DNA from: CAYPHY01 sp964410625
Lineage (GTDB): Bacteria > Chloroflexota > Anaerolineae > Promineifilales > Promineifilaceae
Length of the DNA stretch: 64,000 bases
NCBI GenBank assembly: GCA_964410625.1
Contig: CAYPHY010000013.1
Coordinates: forward strand, 34,709-98,708
Direction of reading: 5' to 3'
Shown: one piece after another, positions 9,356 to 17,730 of the stretch
How positions within the stretch are numbered: position 1 is the first letter of the stretch
Layout: each line of letters starts with the position of its first letter
Program-made: the position numbers and the translations under genes
The notes under the pieces: generated by a model
Databases searched by the model: none
Told to the model about the DNA's origin: nothing
What the model saw: the letters and a program-made list of their open reading frames with translations, nothing else

Positions 9356-9475
9356 CGAATTTACGCGAATTCGCGCGAATTAGCGCGAATTAGGGTCTTA
9401 GATAGAGAGGTGCTTTGTAAATCAGAGCCAATCAATTGACCGACAAAATTCGCGTGAATTCGCGTTAATTCGTTG
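9352..9475. repeat. Inverted intergenic repeat (aattcgcgcg family)
   Basis: caacgaatttacgcgaattc and gcgaattagcgcgaattagg copies face attcgcgtgaattcgcgtta and ttcgttg copies across a short spacer. The same family is found at 24017-24096. Confidence 0.85.
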
Positions 9476-9481
9476 CTAAAT

Positions 9482-9880
9482 TTATCTTAAACTGCTCCAC
9501 GGTTGCTGGTCGGCGACTTCGACGGAGACGTAGCCGCTGTCGCCGTCGCAGGGGCCGAGGACGACGAAGAGACGGGCGGCCGTGTTGCCGACATTGAACG
9601 ACGCATGGACGACATCGGCGGGGATGAAGACGGAGTCGCCGGGACGCAGCACCTGCTTGCGCTCTTCGAGCCATTGCTCAATCTCGCCGTCCATGACGTA
9701 GATGACTTCTTCCTGGTTGGGGTGTTTGTGGAAGTTGTGGCCCATACCGGGGTTGAGGATGACTTCCATGGCGGTGACGTAGCTGGCTCCGGTGCTGGGC
9801 GGCCGGCTGATGTGGCCGAGCGTCCCCCAATCTAATGTATCTCGTTCGACTTCGTTTGTTGTAGTGAACTTCCCAGACAT
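9482..9880 (-). CDS. Cupin-domain protein
   Basis: 132 aa, one small beta-barrel cupin domain. Cupin motif 1 reads GMGHNFHKHPNQEEVIYVMDG (residues about 45-65; two His and one Glu metal ligands). Motif 2 reads PADVVHASFNVG (about 92-103; third His). The C-terminus YVSVEVADQQPWSSLR is short. Small stand-alone cupins next to sugar-catabolism enzymes are often sugar or sugar-acid isomerases or sensors; nothing here fixes which. It lies in the minus-strand locus between the PEP-hydrolase-like gene and the VOC gene. Confidence 0.85.
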   Translation of the reverse strand: MSGKFTTTNEVERDTLDWGTLGHISRPPSTGASYVTAMEVILNPGMGHNFHKHPNQEEVIYVMDGEIEQWLEERKQVLRPGDSVFIPADVVHASFNVGNTAARLFVVLGPCDGDSGYVSVEVADQQPWSSLR

Positions 9881-9892
9881 GCTTGCTCCTAA

Positions 9893-9994
9893 AGAGTTAC
9901 GCGGATTACGCTGATAAAACGCAGATTACGCGGATAATATTTAATCTCTACTCTCCAGTTTCCAATCTCTAAATCTCTTAGTCTCCCAGTCTCA
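9893..9994. repeat. Intergenic repeat: acgcggatt tract then ctctagtctcc tract
   Basis: gttacgcggattacgctgat copies are followed by ctctccagtttccaatctct and tctcttagtctcccagtctc copies. Two repeat families lie side by side between the cupin and the TIM-barrel gene; the second reaches the stop codon of that gene. Confidence 0.75.
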
Positions 9995-10814
9995 ACCCTT
10001 TAAACCGCTTCGCCTGCCCTTCAATCGCCGGTTCGGTGGCGAGGCGTTCGATGCTGGAGGCGCCGAAGAAACCGGCGATGCCGTTGGTGTGGTCGAAGAT
10101 GTATTGTGCGTCTTCCGGTTCGGCAATGGGGCCGCCATGACAGAGGACGAGGATGTCGGGGTTGACTTCCTTGGCGGCGTCGTGCATCGCCTGGACACGG
10201 CGAGCGGACTCTTGTAGGGTCAAGGCCGTTCCCGCGCCAATCGCCCCTTTGGTGGTTAGCCCCATGTGGGGGACGAGAACATCGGCCCCCGCTTCGGCCA
10301 TCGCCCGCGCATCGTCTGGGGTGAAGACGTAGGGGCAGGTGAGCATGTCGAGTTTATGGGCTTCGCGGACGAGTTCGACTTCCAGGCCGTAGCCCATGCC
10401 GGTCTCTTCCAGGTTGGCGCGAAAAACACCATCGAAGAGGCCGACGGTGGGGAAGTTTTGAATGCCATCGAAGCCCATCTCCTTTAGCTGGCGGAGAAAG
10501 ACGGGCATCAAGCGGAAGGGGTCGGTGCCGCAGACCCCGGCGAGCACCATCGTATCTTTCACGACGGGGAGGACTTCGGCCGCCATCTCGACCACAATGG
10601 CGTTGGCGTCGCCGTAGGGGAGCATTCCGGCCAGGCTGCCACGCCCAGCCATGCGGTAACGGCCGCTGTTGTAGATGATGATCAGGTCTACGCCGCCGCG
10701 CTCGGAGAACTTGGCGGAGATGCCGGTTCCTGCGCCGGCACCGATGATCGGGCGGCCGTTGGCATAGTTATCGCGCAAACGGCGGAGTGCTTCTTCTCGC
10801 GGAATAAATGGCAT
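9978..10814 (-). CDS. Phosphoenolpyruvate-hydrolase-like TIM-barrel protein
   Basis: 278 aa of the TIM-barrel family annotated as 'phosphoenolpyruvate hydrolase family' or 'TIM-barrel signal transduction protein', which in fungi and plants is fused to a Tm-1/UPF0261 domain. Visible motifs: PIIGAGAGTGISAKF (about 23-37), GGVDLIIIYNSGRYRMAG (about 40-57), VCGTDPFR (about 95-102), GFDGIQNFPTVGLFDG (about 115-130), ADVLVPHMGLTTKGAIGA (about 180-197), LVLCHGGPIAEPEDA (about 222-236) and GFFGASSIERLATE (about 247-260). It lies directly downstream of Tm-1-like copy 2 (10904-12115), the classical pairing. The reaction is not established for bacterial members. Confidence 0.88.
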   Translation of the reverse strand: MPFIPREEALRRLRDNYANGRPIIGAGAGTGISAKFSERGGVDLIIIYNSGRYRMAGRGSLAGMLPYGDANAIVVEMAAEVLPVVKDTMVLAGVCGTDPFRLMPVFLRQLKEMGFDGIQNFPTVGLFDGVFRANLEETGMGYGLEVELVREAHKLDMLTCPYVFTPDDARAMAEAGADVLVPHMGLTTKGAIGAGTALTLQESARRVQAMHDAAKEVNPDILVLCHGGPIAEPEDAQYIFDHTNGIAGFFGASSIERLATEPAIEGQAKRFKGLRLGD

Positions 10815-10835
10815 GAATCGTTATCCTTAAAAAGT

Positions 10836-10901
10836 GCTCACGCAAAGGTGCAAAGGTCGCTAAGTTTTACTGCTTTGTGCTCTTTGCGTCTTTGCGTGAG
10901 C
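10836..10901. repeat. Intergenic hairpin repeat (acgcaaagg family)
   Basis: gctcacgcaaaggtgcaaag and ctctttgcgtctttgcgtga form opposing arms around a short loop. It is a copy of the element at 3197-3262. Confidence 0.85.
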
Positions 10902-10903
10902 CT

Positions 10904-12115
10904 TTAATGTTCTTCCAAAAATTCAAGCAGTTTGCTGACAACCGCATCGGCAAATTCTGGATCGTTGATGTTGTTGTCCAGCTCGAACACCGGTATTTCC
11001 GGGCGAACGTGGGTTTTGATGGCGTCGAAGAGGGCTTGGTCGGCTTCCGGCCACCAGAACTCACCGCCGGGGGAGTCGAGGATGGAGAGGCCGCGCAGGG
11101 GCAGGAAGAAGGCGACGGGCGCGGCCGAACGATTCGCTTTTTCGGCCAGGATACGGCCGAGTTCGGCGTTTTCTTCCGGCGTGGTGCGCATCAGCGTGAC
11201 GTTGGGGTTCCACTGGTAGAAACGCCGGTCGTTGTACTGGCTGGGAACGGTGTTGCGTGCCCAGAAGTTTGCCATGTCGAGGCAGCCAGGGGCGATGACT
11301 TGCGGCCGACTCTGGTTGGCGGCCGCTTCCATACGCGTTGGCCCGGCGGACAGGACGCCGCCGACGAGTTCGTCAGCCCACTCGGTGGGGGTGACATCGA
11401 GGACGCCCTGGAAGTAGCCATCGGTAATCAGGTCTTCCATGGTGCGGCCGCCGGTCCCGGTGGCGTGAAAGACCATCACCTCATAGCCACGTTCCTCAAA
11501 GAGTTGGCGACAACGGTCAACCAGGGTGGTGGTGTTGCCAAACATCGAGGCGGCGATCAATGGCCTGGCCTTAATCATTGGCTGTTCCGTTTCCACCATG
11601 CCGACGATGGCCCCGGCCGCATTGGAGTAAATTTGGGCGCTAATGCGGTTGACCCCGGCCACGTCCACCACCGAAGGGAACATGAGGATGTCTTTGGTGG
11701 CGACATAGGCGGCCGTGTCACCGGAGGCGAGGGTGCTGACCATCACCTTTGGCACGCCGAGGGGCAGCGCACGCATGGCGGCCGTGCCGATGGCCGTCCC
11801 GGCTGAGCCACCCATTGCCAATACGGCGTCAATCTCTCCTCTGGCGTAAAGGTCGCGGACGAGGGGAGCGATGCCGTTACTCATCACTTCGATGGCGTTG
11901 CCGCGGTCGGCCGCCTGGCGTAAGGCGTCGAGGGTGGTTCCGGCCGCTTCGGCGACGGCCGCTGCCTCAATATCGGGCATGAAGGCCGGTTCGCCAACCA
12001 CGCCGGTGTTGATCACCAACGGCCGGTGACCGCGCCGCTCGATTTCCGCCTTGACAAAGGCGAAATCTGCTCCTTTGGTGTCGAGTGCGCCGATGAGGGC
12101 AATGGTTTTAGTCAT
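10904..12115 (-). CDS. Tm-1-like / UPF0261 family protein (copy 2)
   Basis: 403 aa, full length. It opens IALIGALDTKGADFAFVKAE, has the glycine loop AMGGSAGTAIG (about 105-115), FPSVVDVAGVNRIS (about 150-163), and HATGTGGRTMEDLI (about 225-238) matching HSNGVGGPAMEEL in copy 1. Immediately downstream is its usual partner, the PEP-hydrolase-like protein, and upstream is a ketose 3-epimerase, so this is probably the ancestral arrangement and copy 1 the displaced duplicate. Nucleotide binding by the N-terminal domain is known from plant Tm-1; the bacterial function in sugar loci is unknown. Confidence 0.9.
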   Translation of the reverse strand: MTKTIALIGALDTKGADFAFVKAEIERRGHRPLVINTGVVGEPAFMPDIEAAAVAEAAGTTLDALRQAADRGNAIEVMSNGIAPLVRDLYARGEIDAVLAMGGSAGTAIGTAAMRALPLGVPKVMVSTLASGDTAAYVATKDILMFPSVVDVAGVNRISAQIYSNAAGAIVGMVETEQPMIKARPLIAASMFGNTTTLVDRCRQLFEERGYEVMVFHATGTGGRTMEDLITDGYFQGVLDVTPTEWADELVGGVLSAGPTRMEAAANQSRPQVIAPGCLDMANFWARNTVPSQYNDRRFYQWNPNVTLMRTTPEENAELGRILAEKANRSAAPVAFFLPLRGLSILDSPGGEFWWPEADQALFDAIKTHVRPEIPVFELDNNINDPEFADAVVSKLLEFLEEH

Positions 12116-12127
12116 GGTGTCTATAAA

Positions 12128-12205
12128 ATCGTTACGCGGATGACGCGGATAATACGCTGATTGCGCTGATTTTTACTGATTACTGCCTACTGCCCACTGC
12201 TTACT
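12128..12205. repeat. Intergenic repeat (acgcggatg plus ctactgcct units)
   Basis: gttacgcggatgacgcggat units followed by tgattactgcctactgccca units, the same two-family order as at 726-806. Confidence 0.75.
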
Positions 12206-12209
12206 TCTC

Positions 12210-13055
12210 TCACAGAAGTCCTCGCAAGAAGGCCAAACCCTCGGCCGCCAGCGCATCTTGGCTGCTGGCGAACGGCCGCCAGACGGCGGCAGCGCGGGCG
12301 ATGGATTTGACTTTGGCGGTGAATGATTCGATGACCACCGGGCCGCTGTAGCCGATTTCCTGCAATCCCTGGGCGACATCGTTCCAGGGGACATGGCCGG
12401 AGCCGGGCGCGCCGCGGTCGTTTTCACAGGCGTGGAAGTGGCCGAGGCGGTTCCCTACGCTGCGAATGGCCTCGCAAAGCGATTTTTCTTCGATGTTCAT
12501 GTGGAAGGTGTCGAGCAGGATGCGGCAGGAAGGATGGTCTACGCGGTCTATGACTTCAATCGCTTGCCCGGCGAGGTTGAGAAAGCTGGTCTCAAAGCGG
12601 TTGAGTGGTTCGATGCAGAGAACGACGTTGTAATCGGCCGCATACGCCGCCAGTTGGCGTAGATTGGCGACGAGCAGGTCAACATCACGAGCGCGTTCGT
12701 CGGCCGTTGCTTGCCAGGTGCGGCCGACGGCGGAGTAGATCGGCCCGCCGAGGATGGTTGCGCCGACGGCGTGGGCGGCCTGGATGCAATCGCGAATGTA
12801 GGCCATGCCGTTGTTGCGGATGGCTTCGTCGGGATGGATCAGGTCGCGGTCGGGGGCCATCGCGGCGACGGTGCTGACGCCGAGGCCGTGATCGTTGATT
12901 AACGCGGCGGCCGTTGCCGGATCGAAGTCGCCAGGGGTTTCCAGCGGCAGCTCGATCCAATCAAAACCGAGCGCGGCCACATGGGGAACCAATGTGGTTA
13001 GCTCCTCATTGGTTAATGGGGATGTCCAGACCCAGGTGTTGATGCCGATCTTCAT
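12210..13055 (-). CDS. Ketose 3-epimerase, D-tagatose/D-psicose 3-epimerase type (isomerase 3)
   Basis: 281 aa TIM barrel with the full signature of D-tagatose/D-psicose 3-epimerases: GINTWVWTSPL at the start, GGPIYSAVG (about 103-111), LCIEPLNRFETSFLN (about 150-164; first metal Glu), RILLDTFHMNIEE (about 183-195; Asp and the substrate-contacting His), HFHACENDRGAPGSGHVPW (about 209-227; metal His plus the substrate-binding Arg) and VVIESF (about 243-248; second catalytic Glu). Of the three isomerases here it is the one whose reaction can be named with some confidence: C3 epimerisation of a free ketohexose or related ketose using Mn2+ or Co2+. It is the first enzyme gene after the ABC transporter, suggesting that the imported sugar or an early product is a ketose. 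Confidence 0.9.
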   Translation of the reverse strand: MKIGINTWVWTSPLTNEELTTLVPHVAALGFDWIELPLETPGDFDPATAAALINDHGLGVSTVAAMAPDRDLIHPDEAIRNNGMAYIRDCIQAAHAVGATILGGPIYSAVGRTWQATADERARDVDLLVANLRQLAAYAADYNVVLCIEPLNRFETSFLNLAGQAIEVIDRVDHPSCRILLDTFHMNIEEKSLCEAIRSVGNRLGHFHACENDRGAPGSGHVPWNDVAQGLQEIGYSGPVVIESFTAKVKSIARAAAVWRPFASSQDALAAEGLAFLRGLL

Positions 13056-13064
13056 TCAGGCTCC

Positions 13065-13110
13065 AAAGCGTTACGCAGATGACGCGGATAAGACGCTGAT
13101 TACGTGGATT
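13065..13110. repeat. Intergenic repeat (acgcggata family)
   Basis: gttacgcagatgacgcggat and aagacgctgattacgtggat units lie just upstream of the epimerase start. Confidence 0.75.
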
Positions 13111-13189
13111 TTTTACTTTGTTGCGGGACTACAACGGATGAAGAAAACAACGGATAATGAACCGGCCATCCGCTTCTTTCCCCATCCGC

Positions 13190-13240
13190 TGTAGTCTCCC
13201 AGTCTCCCAATCTCCAATCTCTAATCCCTAATCTCCAACC
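13190..13240. repeat. Intergenic repeat (tctcccagtct family)
   Basis: tagtctcccagtctcccaat and ctccaatctctaatccctaa units run up to the stop codon of the downstream ATPase gene. Confidence 0.75.
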
Positions 13241-14288
13241 TGTCTCCCTCCGGCGTGAAGTAGTGCAACCGCTGGCGATCAATGTTGAAGCGGACGGTGT
13301 CGCCGAGTCGCCAGCGGCTGATGCCGGATTCGCTGCTGAGCAAGGTTTGCGACCCGCTTTTGATGTGCAGGATTGTCTCTACGCCGAGGGGTTCGAGCAG
13401 GGCGATTTCGCCGTTAAATTCCCCTTCGGGATGCGGCCGCACATCTTCAGGCCGCACCCCTAGCTGGCAAATGGAGGGTAGATTGGCTCCCGCATCCAGA
13501 GGTAGCTGGATTGCGCTATCAGGGACGTAGAGACGGCCGTTTTCGCGGTTGGCTGGCAGCAAATTGATGCGTGGCGTGCCGACCAGTTGGGCGACAAAGG
13601 TATTGGCCGGACGGTCATAGATGTCATAGGGCGTGCCGAGCTGGACAATGCGCCCTTCGTTCAATACGGCAATGCGGTCGCCCATCGTCAACGCCTCAAC
13701 CTGATCATGGGTGACAAAGAGGGTGGTGCTGCCCTGTGTCTTTTGGATATGCTCTAGCTCGATCCGCAACGCCTCGCGCAGTTTGGCATCCAGATTCGAC
13801 AGCGGCTCGTCCATCAGGAAGAGTTGGGGTTCGCGGATGATGGCGCGGCCGATGGAGACGCGCTGCATTTCCCCACCGGAGAGCTGCGCCGTTTTGCGGG
13901 TGAGCAGGTGGCTGATGCGTAGGATGTCGGCCGTGCTGTTGACGCGCTCCTTAATCTCCCCTTCTGGTATGCGGCGCATGGGGGAGCGCAGCGGAAAGGC
14001 GAGGTTGTCATAGACGGTCATCGTTGGATAGAGCGAGTATTGTTGAAAGACAAAGGCGACATCGCGCTCGGCAGGGACATAGCTGTCAATCGGTTCGCCG
14101 TCGAAGCGGACGCTGCCGCTGTCCTGTTTGGTCAGTCCGGCGATGATGCGCAAGGTGGTCGTTTTGCCCGCGCCCGTCGGCCCCAAGAGGATGAAAAACT
14201 CGCCGTCCTCAATGGTGAAGGAGACATCCTCCAACGCCACCGTTGGCCCAAATTGTTTGCTGATGTGTTGTAGTTCTACGTTTGCCAT
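13221..14288 (-). CDS. Sugar ABC transporter ATP-binding protein (MalK/UgpC type, copy A)
   Basis: 355 aa. Walker A GPTGAGKTTTLR (about 36-47), Q-loop VFQQYSLYPTMTVYDN (about 79-94), signature LSGGEMQRVSIGRAI (about 136-150), Walker B LFLMDEPLSNLDA (about 156-168) and H-loop FVTHDQVEAL (about 190-199). A C-terminal TOBE/regulatory domain is present (PEGEFNGEIALLEPLGVE and onward), as in ATPases serving CUT1 carbohydrate importers. It forms one transcription unit with a second, distinct ATPase (14368-15465), two permeases and a binding protein. Two ATPase genes in one CUT1 locus suggest a heterodimeric motor, like glycerol-3-phosphate/polyol-type systems with paired ATPases. Confidence 0.92.
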   Translation of the reverse strand: MANVELQHISKQFGPTVALEDVSFTIEDGEFFILLGPTGAGKTTTLRIIAGLTKQDSGSVRFDGEPIDSYVPAERDVAFVFQQYSLYPTMTVYDNLAFPLRSPMRRIPEGEIKERVNSTADILRISHLLTRKTAQLSGGEMQRVSIGRAIIREPQLFLMDEPLSNLDAKLREALRIELEHIQKTQGSTTLFVTHDQVEALTMGDRIAVLNEGRIVQLGTPYDIYDRPANTFVAQLVGTPRINLLPANRENGRLYVPDSAIQLPLDAGANLPSICQLGVRPEDVRPHPEGEFNGEIALLEPLGVETILHIKSGSQTLLSSESGISRWRLGDTVRFNIDRQRLHYFTPEGDRLEIRD

Positions 14289-14289
14289 T

Positions 14290-14378
14290 TCTAATTTGGA
14301 GACTAAGAGACTGCGAGATTAGGAGAGTGTCACTTAAAGTCTCCTAGTCTCGCAGTCTCTTAGTCTCTTAATCTCTCC
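14290..14378. repeat. Intergenic hairpin repeat (gagactagg family)
   Basis: ggagactaagagactgcgag units face gtctcctagtctcgcagtct units. The tract separates the two ATPase genes. Confidence 0.85.
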
Positions 14379-15465
14379 TTACCAACGCCATCTCCGTATG
14401 GGGATCAAAGAAGCGCACCATCTCCGGGTCGAGGTCGAAGCGGGTCATCAGGCCGATGGGGCAGTAGGTGTCGCGGCCGGCGCGGATGTGGATGACGGAC
14501 TCGGTGGGCAGGTCGCGGTCCAGGGAGAGGTGTACCATTGTGTATGCGCCGTGCAGGTCGTCTTCATAAACTTCGGCCGCCAATGCACCATCCGTTTTAA
14601 TTTCGGCCGCTTCGGGGCGAAAACCGACCAGGATTTGATCGGTTTGCAGGTCGTGGTCGAGCGTCCTGCGCCATGAAGCAGGGACGGTATAGCGATTGTC
14701 GCCGGGTAATTCAACCCCGCCATCGGCATAGCGGCCGGGGATGAGGTTCATGCCAGGGCTGCCGATGAAGCGGGCGACGAAGAGGTTGCTAGGGTTGTAG
14801 TAGACCTCGGCCGGTGTGCCAACTTGCTGGATTTCGGCATTGGACATGACGACGATGCGGTCGCCCATCGCCATCGCCTCCACCTGATCGTGGGTGACGT
14901 AGACGGTGGTGGCGTGTTGGTCAATGTGCAGCCGTTTGATCTCCGCCCGCATCACCTCGCGGAACTCGGCGTCGAGCGCACCCAGCGGCTCATCCATCAG
15001 GAAGGCGGCCGGACGGCGGACGAGGGCGCGAGCGAGGGCGACGCGCTGCTTGTCGCCACCGCTGAGACGGCCGGGGCGGGCGTTTTGCAAGTGGCCGATG
15101 CGCAGTAGCTCGACCACTTCACTGACTCGTTGCTCGATTTCAGCTTTCGGCCGTCCCTCCGCTTGCAGGGGAAAGGCGACGTTTTGGCGCACCGTCATGT
15201 GGGGGTAGAGCGCGAAAAACTGAAAGACAAAGGCGATGTCACGCTCGCTGGGATGGAGCCAGGTGACTTGACGGCCGTTGAGGAAAATATCGCCGGTGGA
15301 GACCGTTTCCAGGCCGGAGATCATCCGCAGCGTGGTCGTCTTGCCGCAGCCCGACGGCCCCAGGAGGACAACAAATTCGCCATCCTGGATGGTCAAATCA
15401 ACCGGCTTGACCGCCTGGAACTCCCCAAAACGTTTTTCAACTTGACGTAGTTCTATCGTTGCCAT
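14368..15465 (-). CDS. Sugar ABC transporter ATP-binding protein (MalK/UgpC type, copy B)
   Basis: 365 aa. Walker A GPSGCGKTTTLRMISGLE (about 36-53), Q-loop VFQFFALYPHMTVRQN, signature LSGGDKQRVALARALVRRP (about 137-155), Walker B AFLMDEPLGALDA and H-loop YVTHDQVEAMAMGDR. The C-terminal TOBE domain starts at LVGFRPEAAEI (about 280). The helical region between Q-loop and signature differs clearly from copy A, so these are not recent duplicates. Together they probably supply the two nucleotide-binding subunits for the permease pair at 15561-17602. Confidence 0.92.
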   Translation of the reverse strand: MATIELRQVEKRFGEFQAVKPVDLTIQDGEFVVLLGPSGCGKTTTLRMISGLETVSTGDIFLNGRQVTWLHPSERDIAFVFQFFALYPHMTVRQNVAFPLQAEGRPKAEIEQRVSEVVELLRIGHLQNARPGRLSGGDKQRVALARALVRRPAAFLMDEPLGALDAEFREVMRAEIKRLHIDQHATTVYVTHDQVEAMAMGDRIVVMSNAEIQQVGTPAEVYYNPSNLFVARFIGSPGMNLIPGRYADGGVELPGDNRYTVPASWRRTLDHDLQTDQILVGFRPEAAEIKTDGALAAEVYEDDLHGAYTMVHLSLDRDLPTESVIHIRAGRDTYCPIGLMTRFDLDPEMVRFFDPHTEMALVRRD

Positions 15466-15467
15466 TG

Positions 15468-15562
15468 TATAAGATGAGACTAGGAGACTGGGAGATTAGG
15501 AGAGTAAACATACATACTTAATCTCCAAGTCTCCCAATCTCCTAGTCTCCTAATCTCCAATC
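15468..15562. repeat. Intergenic hairpin repeat (gagactgggag family)
   Basis: gagactaggagactgggaga units and the reverse ctcccaatctcctagtctcc units around a short AT-rich loop lie between ATPase B and the MalG-type permease. Confidence 0.85.
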
Positions 15563-16559
15563 ACTGTCTGATCGCTCCAAACGTCACCCCACGCAGCAGG
15601 TAGTTGCGGAGGAGGAAGGTGATGATCACCACGGGAATGAGGAAGCCGAGGCTTCCGGCGGCGATGGCTGACCATTCGATACCACCTCGGCCGAGCATCG
15701 TCGCAATGCTGGGCGGCGCGGTGCGGGCATTGTCGCTGGTGAGCATCAGCGCAAAGGCGTATTCGTTCCAGGCGAAGATGAGGCAAAAGACGGTGGTGGC
15801 CGCAATGCCGGTCACGGCCTGGGGCAGCACGATCTTAAAGAATGCCTGTAGGCGTGAATAACCGTCAACGAGTGCCGCTTCTTCATATTCGCGCGGGATT
15901 TCGTCAATAAAGCCTTTCAGCAACCAGACCGAAAGCGAAAGGTTGAATACGGTATAGAGTAAGATCAGGCCAATGTGGGTGTCGTGTAGCCCCAGTTGGC
16001 GGAACATGAGGAAAAGGGGAATGGTGACGACAACGGCCGGTAACATGCGGGTGCTGAGAATGAAAAAGAGCAGGTCCCCTTTGCCAGGGATGTCATAGCG
16101 GCTGAAGGCATAGGCGGCAAAGAGGCCAAAGCCGACGGAGAGAATGGTTGAAGTCCCGGCGATGATCAGCGAGTTGCGTAGGCGATTGACATAGTCGCTG
16201 GGGCCGGTGATCTCTTGTCCACTCTCCAGCGCAACGCGGTCAAACAGGCTCAGCTCTTCTTCATTGGCCTGTGCCTGAGCGAGGCGGCTTTGCGACATGA
16301 GGGCGCGATCGGTGAAGAGATAAACAAAGCCCTCTAATGTCGGCTCGAAAATCACTTTTGGCGGGACGGCCACCACATCGGAGCGAGTCTTGAAGGCGGT
16401 CATGATCATCACAAAGATGGGGATGAGCAAGACGAGGGATACGACCACGACCAGCAGGGCGCGTATGTTACGCATCAGCTTGGCGCGTGGGTTCACCTGA
16501 TCGGCGCGGATAGACTCCAGGACAGGTTCGCGTGGGCCGGTTTCGATAAAAGTAGCCAT
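15561..16559 (-). CDS. Carbohydrate ABC transporter permease, MalG type
   Basis: 332 aa from the ATG at 16559 (MATFIETG). The frame is open 19 codons upstream, but those codons translate the ggatgaagg repeat tract and are rejected. Six hydrophobic segments are expected: the first is LLVVVVSLVLLIPIFVMIMTAF near residue 38-59, and the others lie in the C-terminal 200 residues. The cytoplasmic EAA loop reads EYEEAALVDGYSRLQAFFKI (about 220-239), the coupling site to the ATPase. A long extracytoplasmic loop between helices 1 and 2 (FTDRALMSQSRLAQAQANEE) is larger than in E. coli MalG. It partners the MalF-type permease just upstream. Confidence 0.9.
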   Translation of the reverse strand: MATFIETGPREPVLESIRADQVNPRAKLMRNIRALLVVVVSLVLLIPIFVMIMTAFKTRSDVVAVPPKVIFEPTLEGFVYLFTDRALMSQSRLAQAQANEEELSLFDRVALESGQEITGPSDYVNRLRNSLIIAGTSTILSVGFGLFAAYAFSRYDIPGKGDLLFFILSTRMLPAVVVTIPLFLMFRQLGLHDTHIGLILLYTVFNLSLSVWLLKGFIDEIPREYEEAALVDGYSRLQAFFKIVLPQAVTGIAATTVFCLIFAWNEYAFALMLTSDNARTAPPSIATMLGRGGIEWSAIAAGSLGFLIPVVIITFLLRNYLLRGVTFGAIRQ

Positions 16560-16561
16560 AA

Positions 16562-16643
16562 TATAAAGGATGAAGGATGAGGGATGAAGGATGAAAATGT
16601 GTATTTCATCCCTCATCCTTCATCCTTCATAATTCATCCTTCT
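16562..16643. repeat. Intergenic hairpin repeat (ggatgaagg family)
   Basis: aaggatgaaggatgagggat copies face tcatccctcatccttcatcc copies. The tract links the two permease genes and overlaps the last codons of the upstream permease. Confidence 0.85.
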
Positions 16644-17602
16644 CCCCTCATGCGGTTGAGATAACGGATGTATAGATTGCTGATGGCGATGATGATGATC
16701 AGGATGATGTAGGCCAGTGCGCTGGCGGGGCCGGTGCGCCATTGGCCGGAAAATGCCTGGCGGTAAAGATTGACAGCGATGACCTGCGTTTGCACGCCGG
16801 GGCCGCCACCGGTCAGACCCATGATCAGGTCGAAAGATTTGAAGGCTTCAATGGTGCGAAAGAGGATGGCGATCAGCAGCAACGGCGCGACCTGGGGTAG
16901 GGTGATGCGCCAGAATTGGAACCAGCTACTGGCGCGGTCAATGGCGGCCGCCTCATACAAATAATCTGGAATGGCCTTCAGCCCAGACAGCACCAACAAC
17001 ATCACAAAAGGCGTCCACATCCAGACATCGACAATGATTACCGCCCAAAGCGCCAACCCTGGGACAGGGACACGCCCCCAACTGCTGGCTAACCAGTCTG
17101 GCGCAGTGATTGGATTGGGCATCCCAATCAGGTAGTTGACATAACCAAAAGTTGGGTTGTACATCAACTTCCAAAAGAGGCCGACGACCACAGGGGAAAG
17201 CATCATTGGGACGAGGATGAGCGTTGTCACCAGGCCGCTGCCACGAAACTTCTCCCGCACAAGCAAGGCCAGCCCGAAACCGAGGATGGTTTGCAAGCCA
17301 ACAGAGAAGAGGGCGTACTTGCCTGTGGTGGAAAAGTAGCCCCACAGTTGCTCATTGTTGAGGATGTCAGCGAAGTTTTTGAAGGCGACCCATACCGGAA
17401 CATCACGGGCAATGGCCGAATAGTCGGTGAAGCTGAGATAAAGACTATAAAAAAGCGGAAAGATATTGAATGCAATCAGCAGAATCAGCGTCGGCCAGAT
17501 GAACAGGTTGACAATGGCGCGGTCGCTCAACGTTCGCTGTCGCGGCCGTTGTGCCGGTCGGGATTCAGCTATGGGGTAGGAGGCTTTGACTTCGGTTGAC
17601 AT
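16634..17602 (-). CDS. Sugar ABC transporter permease, MalF type
   Basis: 322 aa with a cytoplasmic basic N-terminus (RPAQRPRQRTLSDRA), then IVNLFIWPTLILLIAFNIFP as helix 1 (about 30-49) and further helices near 80-100, 110-135, 165-190, 220-245 and 285-310. The EAA coupling motif reads YLYEAAAIDRASSWFQFWRI (about 212-231). The loop GGGPGVQTQVIAVNLYRQAF (about 260-280) is typical for the MalF/UgpA group. The gene starts about 130 bp after the binding-protein gene and is read in the same direction. Confidence 0.9.
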   Translation of the reverse strand: MSTEVKASYPIAESRPAQRPRQRTLSDRAIVNLFIWPTLILLIAFNIFPLFYSLYLSFTDYSAIARDVPVWVAFKNFADILNNEQLWGYFSTTGKYALFSVGLQTILGFGLALLVREKFRGSGLVTTLILVPMMLSPVVVGLFWKLMYNPTFGYVNYLIGMPNPITAPDWLASSWGRVPVPGLALWAVIIVDVWMWTPFVMLLVLSGLKAIPDYLYEAAAIDRASSWFQFWRITLPQVAPLLLIAILFRTIEAFKSFDLIMGLTGGGPGVQTQVIAVNLYRQAFSGQWRTGPASALAYIILIIIIAISNLYIRYLNRMRGEG

Positions 17603-17604
17603 AA

Positions 17605-17726
17605 CATTAGGGAGAGACTGGGAGACTGAGAGACTGGGAGACTGAGAGACTGGGAGACTGAGAGATTATAATCACTTAGTCTCTCAGTCTCGTAGTCTCC
17701 TGGTCTCCTAGTCTCCCAATCTCATT
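17605..17726. repeat. Intergenic hairpin repeat (gagactgggagactga family)
   Basis: At least four head-to-tail copies of gagactgggagactgagaga are followed by the reverse complement (cttagtctctcagtctcgta, ctcctagtctcccaatctc). This is the longest uninterrupted tract of this family in the window, between the binding protein and the permease, and is a plausible RNA hairpin adjusting expression after the binding-protein gene. Confidence 0.85.
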
Positions 17727-17730
17727 CTGA

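Noticed and set aside
10877..11806. 309-codon plus-strand frame
   Set aside because: Complement of Tm-1-like copy 2, whose protein is family-consistent from end to end.
13700..14000. Drug-export function for the ATPase pair
   Set aside because: Both ATPases have TOBE domains and neighbour CUT1-type permeases and a binding protein, which is importer architecture.
16560..16616. 19-residue N-terminal extension of the MalG-type permease
   Set aside because: Translation of the ggatgaagg repeat (ILHPSSFILYI).
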